Shown: piece by piece, positions 51,732-61,000 of the stretch
Position numbering within the stretch: the first letter of the stretch is position 1
Layout of the letters: the number at the start of each line of letters is the position of its first letter
NCBI RefSeq assembly: GCF_014193585.1
Contig: NZ_BLXY01000013.1
Location: forward strand, 1-64,000
Length of the DNA: 64,000 nucleotides
Source: Geomonas paludis
GTDB lineage: Bacteria > Desulfobacterota > Desulfuromonadia > Geobacterales > Geobacteraceae
Direction: 5' to 3'
Program-made: the position numbers and the translations under genes
The notes under the pieces: generated by a model
The model's database searches: none
Seen by the model: only the letters and a program-made list of their open reading frames with translations
What the model was told of the DNA's origin: nothing

Positions 51732-51932
51732 ATGATTGATAATAATGCTTTGAATTTAACTGATGAAGAGCTTCAGTCCCTCAATCAATTCGTCGACAAC
51801 ATGTCATCAGCAATGGGCGCAGCTGACATCGAAAGTTGGGGAGTCGAAATCAAGTACGTTTTCACAAATATAGGTGTGTCTATCACGGCAAGTTGCGGAT
51901 CAAACTGCACACATATCATACGCGATATCTAG
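51732..51932 (+). CDS. Small peptide, possible modified-peptide precursor
   Basis: A 66-aa frame from ATG 51732, with gaggtgg about 6 nt upstream. The N-terminal two thirds are acidic and helical (LNLTDEELQSLNQFVDNM), resembling the leaders of ribosomal peptide natural products (LTDEEL type). The last 20 residues are rich in Ser, Thr and Cys (GVSITASCGSNCTHIIRDI), like a core peptide. No modification enzyme or peptidase transporter is visible nearby, so this is a suggestion only. It is low in GC compared with neighbours. Confidence 0.5.
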   Translation: MIDNNALNLTDEELQSLNQFVDNMSSAMGAADIESWGVEIKYVFTNIGVSITASCGSNCTHIIRDI

Positions 51933-51974
51933 TATCGTTCAGTTGATACGAATTGGTGATATTGGAGACAAAAT

Positions 51975-52568
51975 ATGAAGCAGAACCCTATAGATCTGTT
52001 GATGGGTAACTCTTACGACGAAAAGCAAGGTCGGAGATTTTATAAAAACGCAGATAAACAGAAAGACTACGATGAAGAGTATCGTAGAAACAAAGCCAAT
52101 GGCCTTTCAAGTGAACACGCTGACGGGGTTGCTCATTACAAAGTGCTGACAAACAATTATGGTTCTAAAGACGCCCATAAAACTGATTCGTGGGATCCGG
52201 ATGGACCACATTCACTAATGGCGATAATAATCAATATTGCCTTGATATTTGTAATGCCGGTATTTATCGGTTTTATTACTTTTCATAAATTGTTGCCAGC
52301 AAATATGACGATTAAATATTTCATCGTTTTCCCTGAAGTCTTTGCTTTAGTTTGTATTTTTGGAAGTATTAAAAAATATTCAAATATGTTGGCCAAATTA
52401 TCAAACATATTAGTGCTGCCATTTATGACAGTAATAGTAATCGCATCTTTATACTTAAATATAAAGCATTATAACATTTACCTGTTGATTGCTAGTTTGT
52501 TCGTAAATATAATATGCGTCTTTATGTGCGAAACACACAATGTCAGCGAAAAGAAAAAAAAGAAATAA
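51975..52568 (+). CDS. Membrane protein of unknown function
   Basis: A 197-aa protein, AT-rich and unlike the core genes in codon use. A hydrophilic N-terminal about 75 residues (Lys/Asp/Tyr-rich) precede four membrane helices (IIINIALIFVMPVFIGFITF; YFIVFPEVFALVCIFGSI; ILVLPFMTVIVIASLYL; YLLIASLFVNIICVFM) and a poly-Lys tail. It starts 42 bp after the small peptide gene and is likely co-transcribed; an immunity or export role would fit that pairing but is not shown. Confidence 0.6.
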   Translation: MKQNPIDLLMGNSYDEKQGRRFYKNADKQKDYDEEYRRNKANGLSSEHADGVAHYKVLTNNYGSKDAHKTDSWDPDGPHSLMAIIINIALIFVMPVFIGFITFHKLLPANMTIKYFIVFPEVFALVCIFGSIKKYSNMLAKLSNILVLPFMTVIVIASLYLNIKHYNIYLLIASLFVNIICVFMCETHNVSEKKKKK

Positions 52569-52997
52569 TGCCGCTGCCAAGCTCTGTCCCCCTAGCCGAG
52601 AATAGCCGATGACCCATACCACAGCAAAGGATTCGCTTGGCGCAACGCCGCGATCAAGCTGTACTTGTTCTTCTGGCTGATCGGCGCCTACCCAGCCTCC
52701 AAATTCAGGGTATCCGAATAGTAAGGTGGAATTTCACCATAGAATCCGAATGGCCAAAAAAAGCCGGTCACCCATGGTGGGCACCGGCTTCTGCTTTTAA
52801 CAGCTTCCCAGCAAGGTTACTCCCTATCTTTCAGCATCGACAACAATTGTTGTGCGATCGGTAAAGCTTCTTTCTTTAGGCGGTCAGCGGCCGCTACGTC
52901 TAGGTCACCTTTGCCGAGAGGATCGCTCCAATAGTCAACGTAGTCCTTTATTATATTCTCAAGTTCGGCAGCGGTGAGGGGTTGTTCCGTCCCAATC
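52569..52997. other. Gap with fragments and a hairpin
   Basis: A C-terminal-like fragment (GFAWRNAAIKLYLFFWLIGA then YPASKFRVSE, stop at 52721) lies on the + strand without a start. aagccggt (52761-52768) and accggctt (52783-52790) form a terminator-like hairpin. The minus strand holds the short frame listed at 52817. Confidence 0.5.
52817..52996 (-). CDS. Possible short protein lacking a usual start codon
   Basis: A minus-strand frame reads TEQPLTAAELENIIKDYVDY, WSDPLGKGDLDVAAADRLKK, EALPIAQQLLSMLKDRE and stop, a plausible soluble helical sequence of about 58 residues. It lies one frame off the XRE gene, directly after the XRE stop, and has no ATG, GTG or TTG at its 5' end (only ATT). It may be read by frameshift from the XRE gene, use ATT, or be decayed. 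Confidence 0.35.
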   Translation of the reverse strand: MGTEQPLTAAELENIIKDYVDYWSDPLGKGDLDVAAADRLKKEALPIAQQLLSMLKDRE

Positions 52998-53396
52998 CTA
53001 CTCTACTCTTCCAGAGCGCCTATTAGCGGTCTGCCAGATTAGTTTGACCATATCCAGTACTCTCTGCTGGTCTTCATCGCTCAGTTCCTGAAAGTAGCCC
53101 ACTAACTGCATGATCAGTCTGTTCTTCAGCAAGTCAGAAACATCCGGTTGTTCGCTTTCGCCAAGCAGGTAATCAACCGTTACCGATAAGGCATCTGCCA
53201 TTCGTCCTAGCATCACGCGCCCTGGTTGACGCTTTCCGCTTCTGAAATAGCTAATAGCAGACCTGGTGACGCCAAGCTTATCTGCGAGTTGCGCAGCTGT
53301 TAAGGCCTTGTCAGCCATGGCTTGATCTAAGCGTTTGATTAGGAGTTTGCGGTCGCTGCTTTTTGCGTCGGTGTACCCACCCTCTTTAGTATCCAT
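52998..53396 (-). CDS. XRE-family repressor
   Basis: A 132-aa regulator with a Cro/C1-type helix-turn-helix (about residues 22-75: LTAAQLADKLGVTRSAISYF, then RSGKRQPGRVMLGRMADAL) and a helical C-terminus with acidic residues (ELSDEDQQRVLDMVKLIWQ), of prophage-repressor type. It is divergent from the cassette at 53542 and shares a 145-bp control region with a palindrome over the cassette promoter, so it probably represses that cassette. Confidence 0.85.
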   Translation of the reverse strand: MDTKEGGYTDAKSSDRKLLIKRLDQAMADKALTAAQLADKLGVTRSAISYFRSGKRQPGRVMLGRMADALSVTVDYLLGESEQPDVSDLLKNRLIMQLVGYFQELSDEDQQRVLDMVKLIWQTANRRSGRVE

Positions 53397-53464
53397 ACCC
53401 CCTTCTATAGCATCTGTGTATCCGCTTTAGCAAGAAAGGTTGTTGACTAGAAGTCACTTTTTTC

Positions 53465-53494
53465 TTGACGTGGGTGCGTTTTGGAGAGTATAGT
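53465..53494 (+). promoter_or_regulatory. Promoter of the XRE-controlled cassette
   Basis: TTGACG (53465-53470) and TATAGT (53489-53494), spaced by 18 bp, precede the gene at 53542. The -10 box lies inside the palindromic site at 53489-53502. Confidence 0.6.
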
Positions 53495-53502
53495 TAACTA
53501 TA
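53489..53502. promoter_or_regulatory. Palindromic operator candidate
   Basis: tatagttaactata is a perfect 14-bp palindrome overlapping the -10 of the cassette promoter; a bound XRE dimer would block polymerase. Confidence 0.6.
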
Positions 53503-53541
53503 GGTTTACAATAATGGTGACTGCGGGTTTGCGAGGGTGCT

Positions 53542-53907
53542 ATGAAGGCAGCTGAAAGTTGGAAGGTCTGGATTTCTCAAAATGTCTTTCTTAACCTTGA
53601 TGAATTGTCTGTGGAGGCTGCTGAGGCTTTGTTGGCCGTGGCGGAAAAGGACACTAAATCATATGTGAGACTTGCAAGCTTTGCACTGGGGTTGAGGCGT
53701 GCCAAGACCGGATTGCCTGCTCCCGGTTCACAGAGGGAGGTCCTGGGTTTTGCGCTTGAGTTACGGGTCAAGTTGCAGATGGTTCATGATGGCATTGGCG
53801 CATTGCCCCACCTCGCACTATTTGAGCTGTCGGGAGATGCACTTTTCAAAAGTGCCTCGTTTGTACAAGCACGGTTGTTTTATGGGAAGGCTGGTGGGAC
53901 GGTATGA
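53542..53907 (+). CDS. Uncharacterised 121-aa cassette protein
   Basis: Not recognised. No signal peptide or membrane helix; mainly helical (LSVEAAEALLAVAEKDTKS; LGFALELRVKLQMVHDGIGA). It is the first gene of the cassette after the promoter, and its end overlaps the HNH gene start by 4 bp (ATGA), so the two are coupled. Confidence 0.6.
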   Translation: MKAAESWKVWISQNVFLNLDELSVEAAEALLAVAEKDTKSYVRLASFALGLRRAKTGLPAPGSQREVLGFALELRVKLQMVHDGIGALPHLALFELSGDALFKSASFVQARLFYGKAGGTV

Positions 53908-54455
53908 AGAAGCACCTTGTCACACTACACTGTGGTCGCGAGATGCTGGTCACAAATGCTGGCCAGCGTTACTGTAACCGTGACTGCGCAGCCTTTTTCG
54001 TGACGCGGCGCCACACTGCGAAATCCGCCAAAAAAGTGGAAAAGGTTGTGGTTACGCAGGCCCTCGTGGTTGAAAGCATAGACCCACAATGGGGTAACGC
54101 GAAGGTAACTCGAACCTCCCAAGGCTATCGCCTGCTGACCCTGTACTTCCCAAGCATACGAAAACGTATCAGTCGGTTTGAGCACATTGTTGTCTGGGAA
54201 AGGTGCCACGCGCGAAAGGTGCCAGAAGGCTGGGTTCTTCACCATGTAAATGAGCATCCTTTAGATAATGATCCATCTAACCTGGTTGCTTTGCCGAAAG
54301 GCTTACATCGCGAACTGCACGTACGACTGAAACATCTTGCGCAGTCTTGTACAGGCATCGACTACATCGTTAATCGCTACAGGCTGACTCGGGACTTTGT
54401 TCGGCGGTCCACAGAGTTGGACGACCTACGTAAAGGCTGGCAGTTGGAAGGTTAA
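53904..54455 (+). CDS. HNH-type endonuclease-like protein
   Basis: A 183-aa protein. The central part reads EHIVVWERCHARKVPEGWVL then HHVNEHPLDNDPSNLVALPK and HRELH: the HNH_3-like fold of phage homing endonucleases (HH, N, H metal/catalytic residues). The N-terminus has cysteines (LHCGREM, YCNRDC) that may bind zinc. Such proteins nick or cut DNA at specific sites. As part of a tight unknown cassette it could be a homing enzyme or a defence effector. Confidence 0.7.
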   Translation: MKKHLVTLHCGREMLVTNAGQRYCNRDCAAFFVTRRHTAKSAKKVEKVVVTQALVVESIDPQWGNAKVTRTSQGYRLLTLYFPSIRKRISRFEHIVVWERCHARKVPEGWVLHHVNEHPLDNDPSNLVALPKGLHRELHVRLKHLAQSCTGIDYIVNRYRLTRDFVRRSTELDDLRKGWQLEG

Positions 54456-54466
54456 AGGAAGCAGGG

Positions 54467-54961
54467 ATGGCGACAAAATATATAGTCACAATTGATATCA
54501 GGCGAATACGCCAAGCGCTTCACCTGACCATGAGCCAGATGGGCATGTACATCTCGATCTATTACAAGGGGTTAGTGAAAAAAGCCGTTCCCGGGACGCG
54601 TGTCAATGAGTGGGAGTTCGGCTACAGGCCTGTGCCGGACTATGTTTTCACGGCGAGTGCCAACCTTTTGTTGGATAGTTGGTCCGAAGACCGTCATAGA
54701 GCTCCGAAGGGGAAAAGGGGTGAGGTGGACGTTTACTACGCCACTGCTCTGAACGAGCCTCTGGGTGAACTTTTTAAAGTCGAACTGGCTCTGGGGGAAA
54801 GTTCATGCGCTGACCAATGTGACATGTACAAACGCGTGCGGATCGCGCGGATAGCGCAACAGCGATATCTGGAGAATTTGCTGGGCGTAAGGATGTGGTA
54901 CGTATTTGCCGAAGAGTTGGGGCCAGAACCCAGCTTAGACAGGGAGGACCTATATGGCTAA
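54467..54961 (+). CDS. Uncharacterised 164-aa cassette protein
   Basis: Not recognised. The N-terminal region (VTIDIRRIRQALHLTMSQMG then MYISIYYKGLVKKA) looks helix-turn-helix-like ("IRQALHLTMSQMGMYI... VNEWEFGYRPVP"), reminiscent of XRE/plant-type DNA-binding helices, but is not a clean match. Its stop overlaps the next gene start. It is cytoplasmic, with no membrane helix. Confidence 0.6.
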   Translation: MATKYIVTIDIRRIRQALHLTMSQMGMYISIYYKGLVKKAVPGTRVNEWEFGYRPVPDYVFTASANLLLDSWSEDRHRAPKGKRGEVDVYYATALNEPLGELFKVELALGESSCADQCDMYKRVRIARIAQQRYLENLLGVRMWYVFAEELGPEPSLDREDLYG

Positions 54962-55373
54962 AACCTTAGAAGAGATTATGGCAGAAGCGATAGCGGGAAG
55001 CATTTGGGCAACCCCACCGCCTTCTGAGCAGCCGTCAATTAACCTCATCCGGTGGTCTGTTATGGCAGCACAGACCGGAGAGCGGTACTTGGTTGGGTAC
55101 AACATGGAAGATCGCGAAGGACGGGTAAGTACCCCAATAACAAGCTTTGACGCATCTAAGGCTGAAGCGGTTACCAAGTCTGGCAGAGTATACAGGCTGA
55201 AGGGGAAGCCAGGGGCTGACCCTGACGGACAATATGTATGGTCGCACGTCTGTCGTGTCAGAGCTATTGTCGCCGATAATGTATCAGCCGAGTATGAAAC
55301 TGCAATAGCACTCCTTCACGAAAACTCAGATTGTCTGTGCATCGATAAAGAGCCGGTAGGTGAAACTCCATGA
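54954..55373 (+). CDS. Uncharacterised 139-aa cassette protein
   Basis: Not recognised. It starts MAKTLEEIMAEAIAGSIWAT and contains a compact beta-rich middle (LVGYNMEDREGRVSTPITSF; SGRVYRLKGKPGADPDGQYV). Overlaps the genes on both sides (8 bp before; ATGA 4 bp after), showing it is part of one polycistronic unit. Confidence 0.6.
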   Translation: MAKTLEEIMAEAIAGSIWATPPPSEQPSINLIRWSVMAAQTGERYLVGYNMEDREGRVSTPITSFDASKAEAVTKSGRVYRLKGKPGADPDGQYVWSHVCRVRAIVADNVSAEYETAIALLHENSDCLCIDKEPVGETP

Positions 55374-55645
55374 AATTGATATTTTGCGCAAGCTGTCGTG
55401 ACATTGTGAAGTTAAGGCTGGGTACCTACCGCACTTGCTTTTGCGGAGAATCCGGGGGAAGGTACATTGACAGGGTAAATGCTCATATCGGAGGAAAGGC
55501 TATCCCCTTGGGGATCAGGAACGACGAGTTTTATGCAGCCATCAGGAACCAACCGCGCGAAGGGGCTGGCGAAGAGTTTTGTGCATTTGTGATTGCTGAG
55601 GAATGTCCAACGATAGAGGTGGTTCAAAACGAGGCAGGGGGCTGA
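55370..55645 (+). CDS. Small cysteine-rich cassette protein
   Basis: A 91-aa protein whose N-terminal half holds four cysteines in zinc-ribbon spacing (FCASC, then CFCGESGG after LRLGTYRT). The C-terminal half is unremarkable. Phage genomes contain many such small zinc-binding proteins. It overlaps the gene before it by 4 bp. Confidence 0.6.
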   Translation: MKLIFCASCRDIVKLRLGTYRTCFCGESGGRYIDRVNAHIGGKAIPLGIRNDEFYAAIRNQPREGAGEEFCAFVIAEECPTIEVVQNEAGG

Positions 55646-55722
55646 GGAGCAAGTGGCCACAATAGGACTGTTCAAGATTCCTGTTGGGGACGGGGTAATT
55701 ATCGATCTATCAACCGGAGGAG

Positions 55723-56484
55723 ATGATGGCAATCATCGTAGGCGACGTTCATGGCAACGTCGAGAAGGTTCGGGCATTCCTTGAGTATCGGCCCGACCAG
55801 GAACATATCGCTTTGGGCGACTATCTGGACTCTCCCTTGGAGCCACTGCAACGCCAACTGGAAGCCCTGCAACTACTCCTAGATAGTCCCACTGTGCTCC
55901 TGTGGGGGAACCACGATCTGCACTACCTAGTGCCGCCACCTTTCCGCTGCAGTGGATTTCAGTATCGGGAAACGGTGATACAAGAGGTCGTCGAGGTAAA
56001 CCATAGGCGATTCGTCGCGGCCTACGTTGTGGATGGTTGGCTCTGCACCCACGCAGGGTGCAGCACAAAATTGACTTTAGGGCAACCCGCTCAACAGGTC
56101 GCCACCAGGATCAATGAAGCAATGAACGGGTGGCTCTACCGTGGGGAAAACCACAGCATTTTCGATATAGGGATTGCCAGGGACGGAGCAGCGGCCCTTG
56201 GCGGATGCTTTTGGTTTGACCTGAGGCAGGAAAAACTCTGGCTAGATACGGGGATTCATCAACTTTTCGGGCACACCTCATTCGAGAAACCCGAGGTGGC
56301 TGAAAAATATATAGCGCTGAACACAGAGAGCAACAGGGAAAGTGTCTTTTTGTTTGACACCCAGACGAGCCAAGTCATCGCGCTACCGCTACCTGATCGA
56401 CGTAGACGATGCACCAGGTGCTTACTGCTGGCTGACTATCTTAATGAAGACGGAACCTGTACGGATTGCGGGCGACATGAATGA
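55723..56484 (+). CDS. Metallophosphoesterase
   Basis: A 253-aa calcineurin-like phosphatase. The metal motifs are in order: GDVHGN (residues 7-12), GDYLDS, GNHD and later HTSF/GH-type histidines. It resembles phage serine/threonine phosphatases (lambda PP type) or diadenosine polyphosphatases. The C-terminus adds a CxxC...CxxC zinc ribbon (CTRCLLLADYLN, GTCTDCG), unusual for the family. Either of the two adjacent ATGs (55723 or 55726) may be used; ggagg lies 4-8 nt upstream. Last gene of the XRE-controlled cassette. Confidence 0.82.
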   Translation: MMAIIVGDVHGNVEKVRAFLEYRPDQEHIALGDYLDSPLEPLQRQLEALQLLLDSPTVLLWGNHDLHYLVPPPFRCSGFQYRETVIQEVVEVNHRRFVAAYVVDGWLCTHAGCSTKLTLGQPAQQVATRINEAMNGWLYRGENHSIFDIGIARDGAAALGGCFWFDLRQEKLWLDTGIHQLFGHTSFEKPEVAEKYIALNTESNRESVFLFDTQTSQVIALPLPDRRRRCTRCLLLADYLNEDGTCTDCGRHE

Positions 56485-56580
56485 CGGTGCAATGGGTGGT
56501 ATAGGTGCATAGGCAAGCCCGCCGGCTGGTGTCAAATTGGGGTATACCGAAAATACACAGTAAATGCAGTTCTGAAAAGC

Positions 56581-56612
56581 GTCAGAATGTGGTCCCTTGA
56601 TTGTTTTCTGAC
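56581..56612. other. Possible recombination site upstream of the serine recombinase
   Basis: gtcagaa (56581-56587) and ttctgac (56606-56612) are inverted 7-mers enclosing 18 bp, 60 bp before the recombinase gene, where res/crossover sites usually lie. Confidence 0.35.
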
Positions 56613-56671
56613 ATGGTCGCAGTGAAGGTTTAAGAGGAACCCTGACACTTTCTGGGAAGCTGGAGGTTCAC

Positions 56672-57226
56672 ATGAAGGGGCAGCGGGTAGGGTACATCAG
56701 GGTTTCGTCGGAAGAGCAAAATATTAACCGACAGCTTGAAGGTCTGAACCTCGACAAGACCTTTACGGACCGTCTCTCCGGAAAAGACATGAACCGTCCC
56801 GAACTGAAGCGGATGCTCGAATTCGTCAGAGAAGGGGATTTGGTCATCATTCACAGCATGGACCGACTAGCCAGGAACCTCGACAACCTGCGGAAGATGG
56901 TCAAGGATCTCACCGACCGTGGCATCAAGGTACAGTTCATAAAGGAGAATCTGATCTTCAGCGGCGAGGACTCGCCTATGTCGAACTTGCTGTTGTCCCT
57001 CCTAGGGGCTGTGGCAGAGTTTGAGCGAGCACTGATCCGCGAGCGGCAGATGGAAGGCATTGCCGAAGCCAAGAAGAAGGGAGTCTACGGCGGCCGGAAA
57101 CGAGTGCTGCAACCCGAGCAGGTTGAAGACTTGAAGCGGCGGACCGCCGCAGGGGAGAAACGTGCCGCTCTTGCCCGCGAGATGGGTATCTCGCGTGAGA
57201 CTCTTTATCAGTACCTGCGTGTCTAG
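56672..57226 (+). CDS. Serine recombinase (resolvase/invertase family)
   Basis: A 184-aa small serine recombinase. The catalytic serine is S12 in VGYIRVSSEEQN; the conserved R residues occur in SMDRLARNLDNL and GAVAEFERALIRERQMEG, and the C-terminal helix-turn-helix is RAALAREMGISRETLYQYL. Length is typical of Tn3-type resolvases and DNA invertases. No transposase accompanies it. Start ATG 56672 has ggagg 9 nt upstream. Confidence 0.92.
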   Translation: MKGQRVGYIRVSSEEQNINRQLEGLNLDKTFTDRLSGKDMNRPELKRMLEFVREGDLVIIHSMDRLARNLDNLRKMVKDLTDRGIKVQFIKENLIFSGEDSPMSNLLLSLLGAVAEFERALIRERQMEGIAEAKKKGVYGGRKRVLQPEQVEDLKRRTAAGEKRAALAREMGISRETLYQYLRV

Positions 57227-57723
57227 AAGGTGGCTCCAGTGCCTTTTCTTGACATATGCAAGCATGCAGATTTTAGGAACACCCATCCTCTTTTCATCAA
57301 CATCCCGTCCGATTTCCTGCCCTGTCCTTTCCAATGACTAAATCTGGTATAAGCAACTCCTGCTCTCCTATCTTAAGACAATAAAAGCAGTTTCGGGCGC
57401 ATGAGCAGTATGTCAGTCGGCGGGATTTTCAGGCGATTGTGCGCACGTCCGTTCACCTCCACTGCTCTTTTAATACTGCACAAACTATACTGCCCCCCCC
57501 CGGACAGTCAACTTCCGTTCCCTGGGCTAACCTGCGCGTAAGACGTCAACAAACGCAAGGCGTTCCATAGAGAGGGGCGGCCGTTGCCGCTGCCTTTGGA
57601 ACCGCTCGAGACATGGTTTTGAAAGCGTTTTTGTTAGCCGCTGGGGATTGTTACCTCTCCAGTGTCCGTTCCCACATCTGCGAAAACACAACATTTTACC
57701 ACTAGTTGCTGAACCCTTTGCTA

Positions 57724-57752
57724 TTGACAAATCTCCCGAGAAAAGGTATTAA
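57724..57752 (+). promoter_or_regulatory. Consensus-like sigma-70 promoter
   Basis: TTGACA (57724-57729), a 17-bp spacer and TATTAA (57747-57752). It points to the dpd operon and would start RNA at about 57759. Confidence 0.7.
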
Positions 57753-57810
57753 CTTTTTCATTTGTGTTGTCTAGGAGTGTTTTTGTCGTGGAAAGGTGTG
57801 TTAGATTCAG

Positions 57811-57856
57811 AGGCTGTCTGCTGGGTTCTTGCCTAGCAGATAGCCTTTTTTTTCGC
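57811..57856 (+). terminator. Terminator hairpin in the dpd leader (possible attenuator)
   Basis: aggctgtctgct (57811-57822) pairs with agcagatagcct (57835-57846), one mismatch, followed by eight T's. It lies about 50-95 nt after the predicted start site and 177 bp before dpdE. Confidence 0.75.
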
Positions 57857-58032
57857 GATCGATAAAGTAGGCGAGTTTTCTTGATCCTTGTTCTGAACGT
57901 TGTGCCATTGTGTGTGCTGAAACCACATTTCAGGCCATGATTTAAATCCGAAAAGCTTGACCTGGAAAGTCTGCAGGTGCTCACCTAATTTTCGGCCGTG
58001 TGGCCCTCGTTAACGCTTGGGAGGCGAGTAAT

Positions 58033-61000
58033 ATGTTCTGTAGGGTCATCGGTAGAGAATCCTTGGGCATAGGCAAGATCGTTTCTTCCACAGCCAGGAA
58101 TGCGACCATCGAGTTCTTCATATCACCGTGCGACCCCCCTTTGGTGCACGAACATCCCAAGAACCAGGTGGTTAAGATCGCCCTTGCACAGGAAACGCGT
58201 GTCTATGTTCAGGACCAAAGAACTAACTTATGGATGGCGGGAAGGGTGCTGGTCGCCGGGGACGATGAACTCCGGGTACAGTTCCCGAACAACTGCATTG
58301 CTACACTAAGTAGTGATGCCGTCCACGTACGTTGCAACGTGCCGATCGTCGATCCTGTTCCCTTCCTCTCTCGATTCATAAACTACACACCTCGCTTCTC
58401 CGACTCTAGGCGAAAATTCGTGAAGGCGGTTCTGGACCAAAGGCGTGCCTGCCGGGGGATGTCTGCACTACTCTCCTCCTCCATTGAATTGGAGTCCCAT
58501 CAGGTGCGCGTCGTCGAGCGTGTCCTCAAGGATCCGGTGCAGCGTTACCTCCTTGCGGATGAGGTTGGGCTTGGGAAGACCGTAGAGGCCGGCATTATCA
58601 TTCGCCAGTGCGTGCTGGACAATCCAGATCATTTCGTCGTGGTCGCAGTTCCCGCCCACCTCGTTGTGCAGTGGCGCTGCGAACTTTCACAGAAGTTTCT
58701 GCTGGACTACGCGCTGGACCGCAGCGTCTTCATCATTGATCTGGATGACGACGCAGCGCTTCAGCGCTTCCTGCCCAAGACGAAGATGCTTGTAGTGGAC
58801 GAGGTGCACCAATTGGTGAAGGGGATAAACCTCAGAAACCCCTCCGCCCGATTTGAAATGGTCCGGGAGGCAGCCCATAGAGCGGAGCGTCTCCTCCTCG
58901 TGTCGGCGACCCCGGTTTTCGGCAACGAGGCTAGCTTTCTCGCCATGCTACACCTGCTTGATCCCGTCATCTACTCGCTTTCCGATCTGGAGACGTTCCA
59001 GACCAAAATCGCAAACCGGCAACCCCTGGCACACCTTATCGCGGAGCTTTCGCCCGACAACATCATTTTCCTCGGGGATGTGATCGACAAGCTTACGGCA
59101 ATGTTTCCTACTGACCCGCTCCTCAAAAAGTACGCGAAGAGTCTTGAGAGCATGCTGGCGGACTTCCCAGTGGAGGCGGACGAGGATATTAAAGAGGCGA
59201 TTACCGCCATCCGCTCACATGTTTCGGAGACGTACCGACTGCACAGGCGCATCCTTAGGAATCGCCGCAGCAGCGTTCATGATTTGACTCCTGAAAGAAT
59301 CGGTCTTAAAACCGCCACCTATAGGTCCGCTGAACGCGCTGCTGTCTTTGCGCTGTTGGAGCAGTGGCGCTCTTCGGCTGCGCTCTCGGTGTACCGTGAA
59401 GAGGAGGGAAAGCGCGCTGCGGTTCTCAGTGAACTCTTCTTCCTCTTTCTTGAGGCCCTAATAGCCTCGCCTCAAGAACTCCTTTCTCTGGTGGAAAAAC
59501 GTCTAAACGGCGCTGCGGATAAAGCGGGGGCGGCGGCACTGCTTTATCCGGGGGAGAGGGAGACCCTGCTGCAACTTAGATCAGCCACTCTTGAACTATG
59601 CAGAGATGACGCGAAGCTGCACGCTCTAGCCGATCTCCTGGAACGACTGGTAAACTCCAGAGGCAAGCAGGTGATTCTGTTTTGCACCTACCCGGGCACG
59701 GCGTCTGAAGTCACAGAATTTATAGAAAAACGGTTTCCGGGAAAGGTCGCTACGCACCAGCCTTCCTCCGACTGCTCCGTTGAAGGGATACTGAAGGATG
59801 CCAACTGCGCGATCCTTGTCTGTGATAGACGCGCTGAAGAGGGGCTCAATTTACACCAGGGGAGCCAGGAAAAGGTCATGGTCCACTACGATCTTCCCCT
59901 CTCCCCGAACCGCCTGGAGCAGCGCATCGGCAGATTGGATCGTTTCGGTTTCCTAGGTGACATCCTCTCTCATGCAGTCGTGTGCCAGGATGACGTCTAC
60001 GAAACCCTGTGGAGCGCATGCCTTGAGGACGGCTTTGGCGTCTTCCACCAATCGATCGCTACGATGCAGTACCTCATCGACGCGGAGATGGCCAGTTTGC
60101 GACGGGAGGTCCTGGTGCAGGGAGGCGATGCGGTCCAGGCGTTGACCTTGAGGCTGGGGGGAGAGGCCGGCCTAATGGTGAAGGAGTTGCAAAAAATCGA
60201 ACTACAGGACCAACTCGACGCCATGCAGGATGAACCGTTACAGGCGTTCGACGACCTGGAGGACGTAGATGGCGATTGGAAAGGGATCCAGGCACAGGTC
60301 GACGCTTGGGTCGAGCACAACCTCCTCTTTGAGAAGGTTCCCCACCATATAGAGGGGTTCGCCCCGCCGGATCGGGTATTTCGCTTTCAGTACAATCACG
60401 ATCGCAACCGTAACACGTTGGTGCCGCTGGACCGCTTCATGGAGAAGTTCCTGCCGGTCATCGACCTGAAGGCTAGGGGAGGGGGTTCTCAAAAACCGCG
60501 TTCATTTCCCTTCTCCTACCGTCGCGAGACTGCGGTGGCCAAGGGGTTGCAACTGTTGCGGTACGGAAACCCCTTCATCGATGGCATGATGGACTTCACT
60601 AGCCAAGACGACCGCGGGAAAAGCTTCGCGTTGTGGCGTTATGCCCCATCCTATGTTGCCCAAGAGGAGGTGGACCACTTCTTTCGCTTTGACTTCACGG
60701 TGGAAGTGGACCTAGCCACTGCGATGTCCCTTGCAAAGATGATGGGATTGCCTAATCTGAGGACGATCCACCAAGCCTTGCGCCGCCAGGGGGATATCAC
60801 ATTGCCTCCACTGTACCAAACGGTTTGGCTGAATGCTGACTTTGAAGTCCCGGACACACAGTTGGTTGAATCTCACTTAGAGCTCCCATATAGCAAGTTG
60901 CCGCGTCGGGATGGTTCCTACGACAGAAACCTAAACCATCACCGCTGGGAGACGATCATGCAAATGAACTTCCCTGTGATTAGGCAATGGGATCAGGTTT

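Larger units (their letters stand above)
57227..58032. other. Non-coding stretch upstream of the Dpd operon
   Basis: About 800 bp without a supported gene between the recombinase and dpdE. It contains a C-run (57491-57500), and near the right end the promoter at 57724 and the terminator at 57811. No further feature is evident. Confidence 0.6.
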
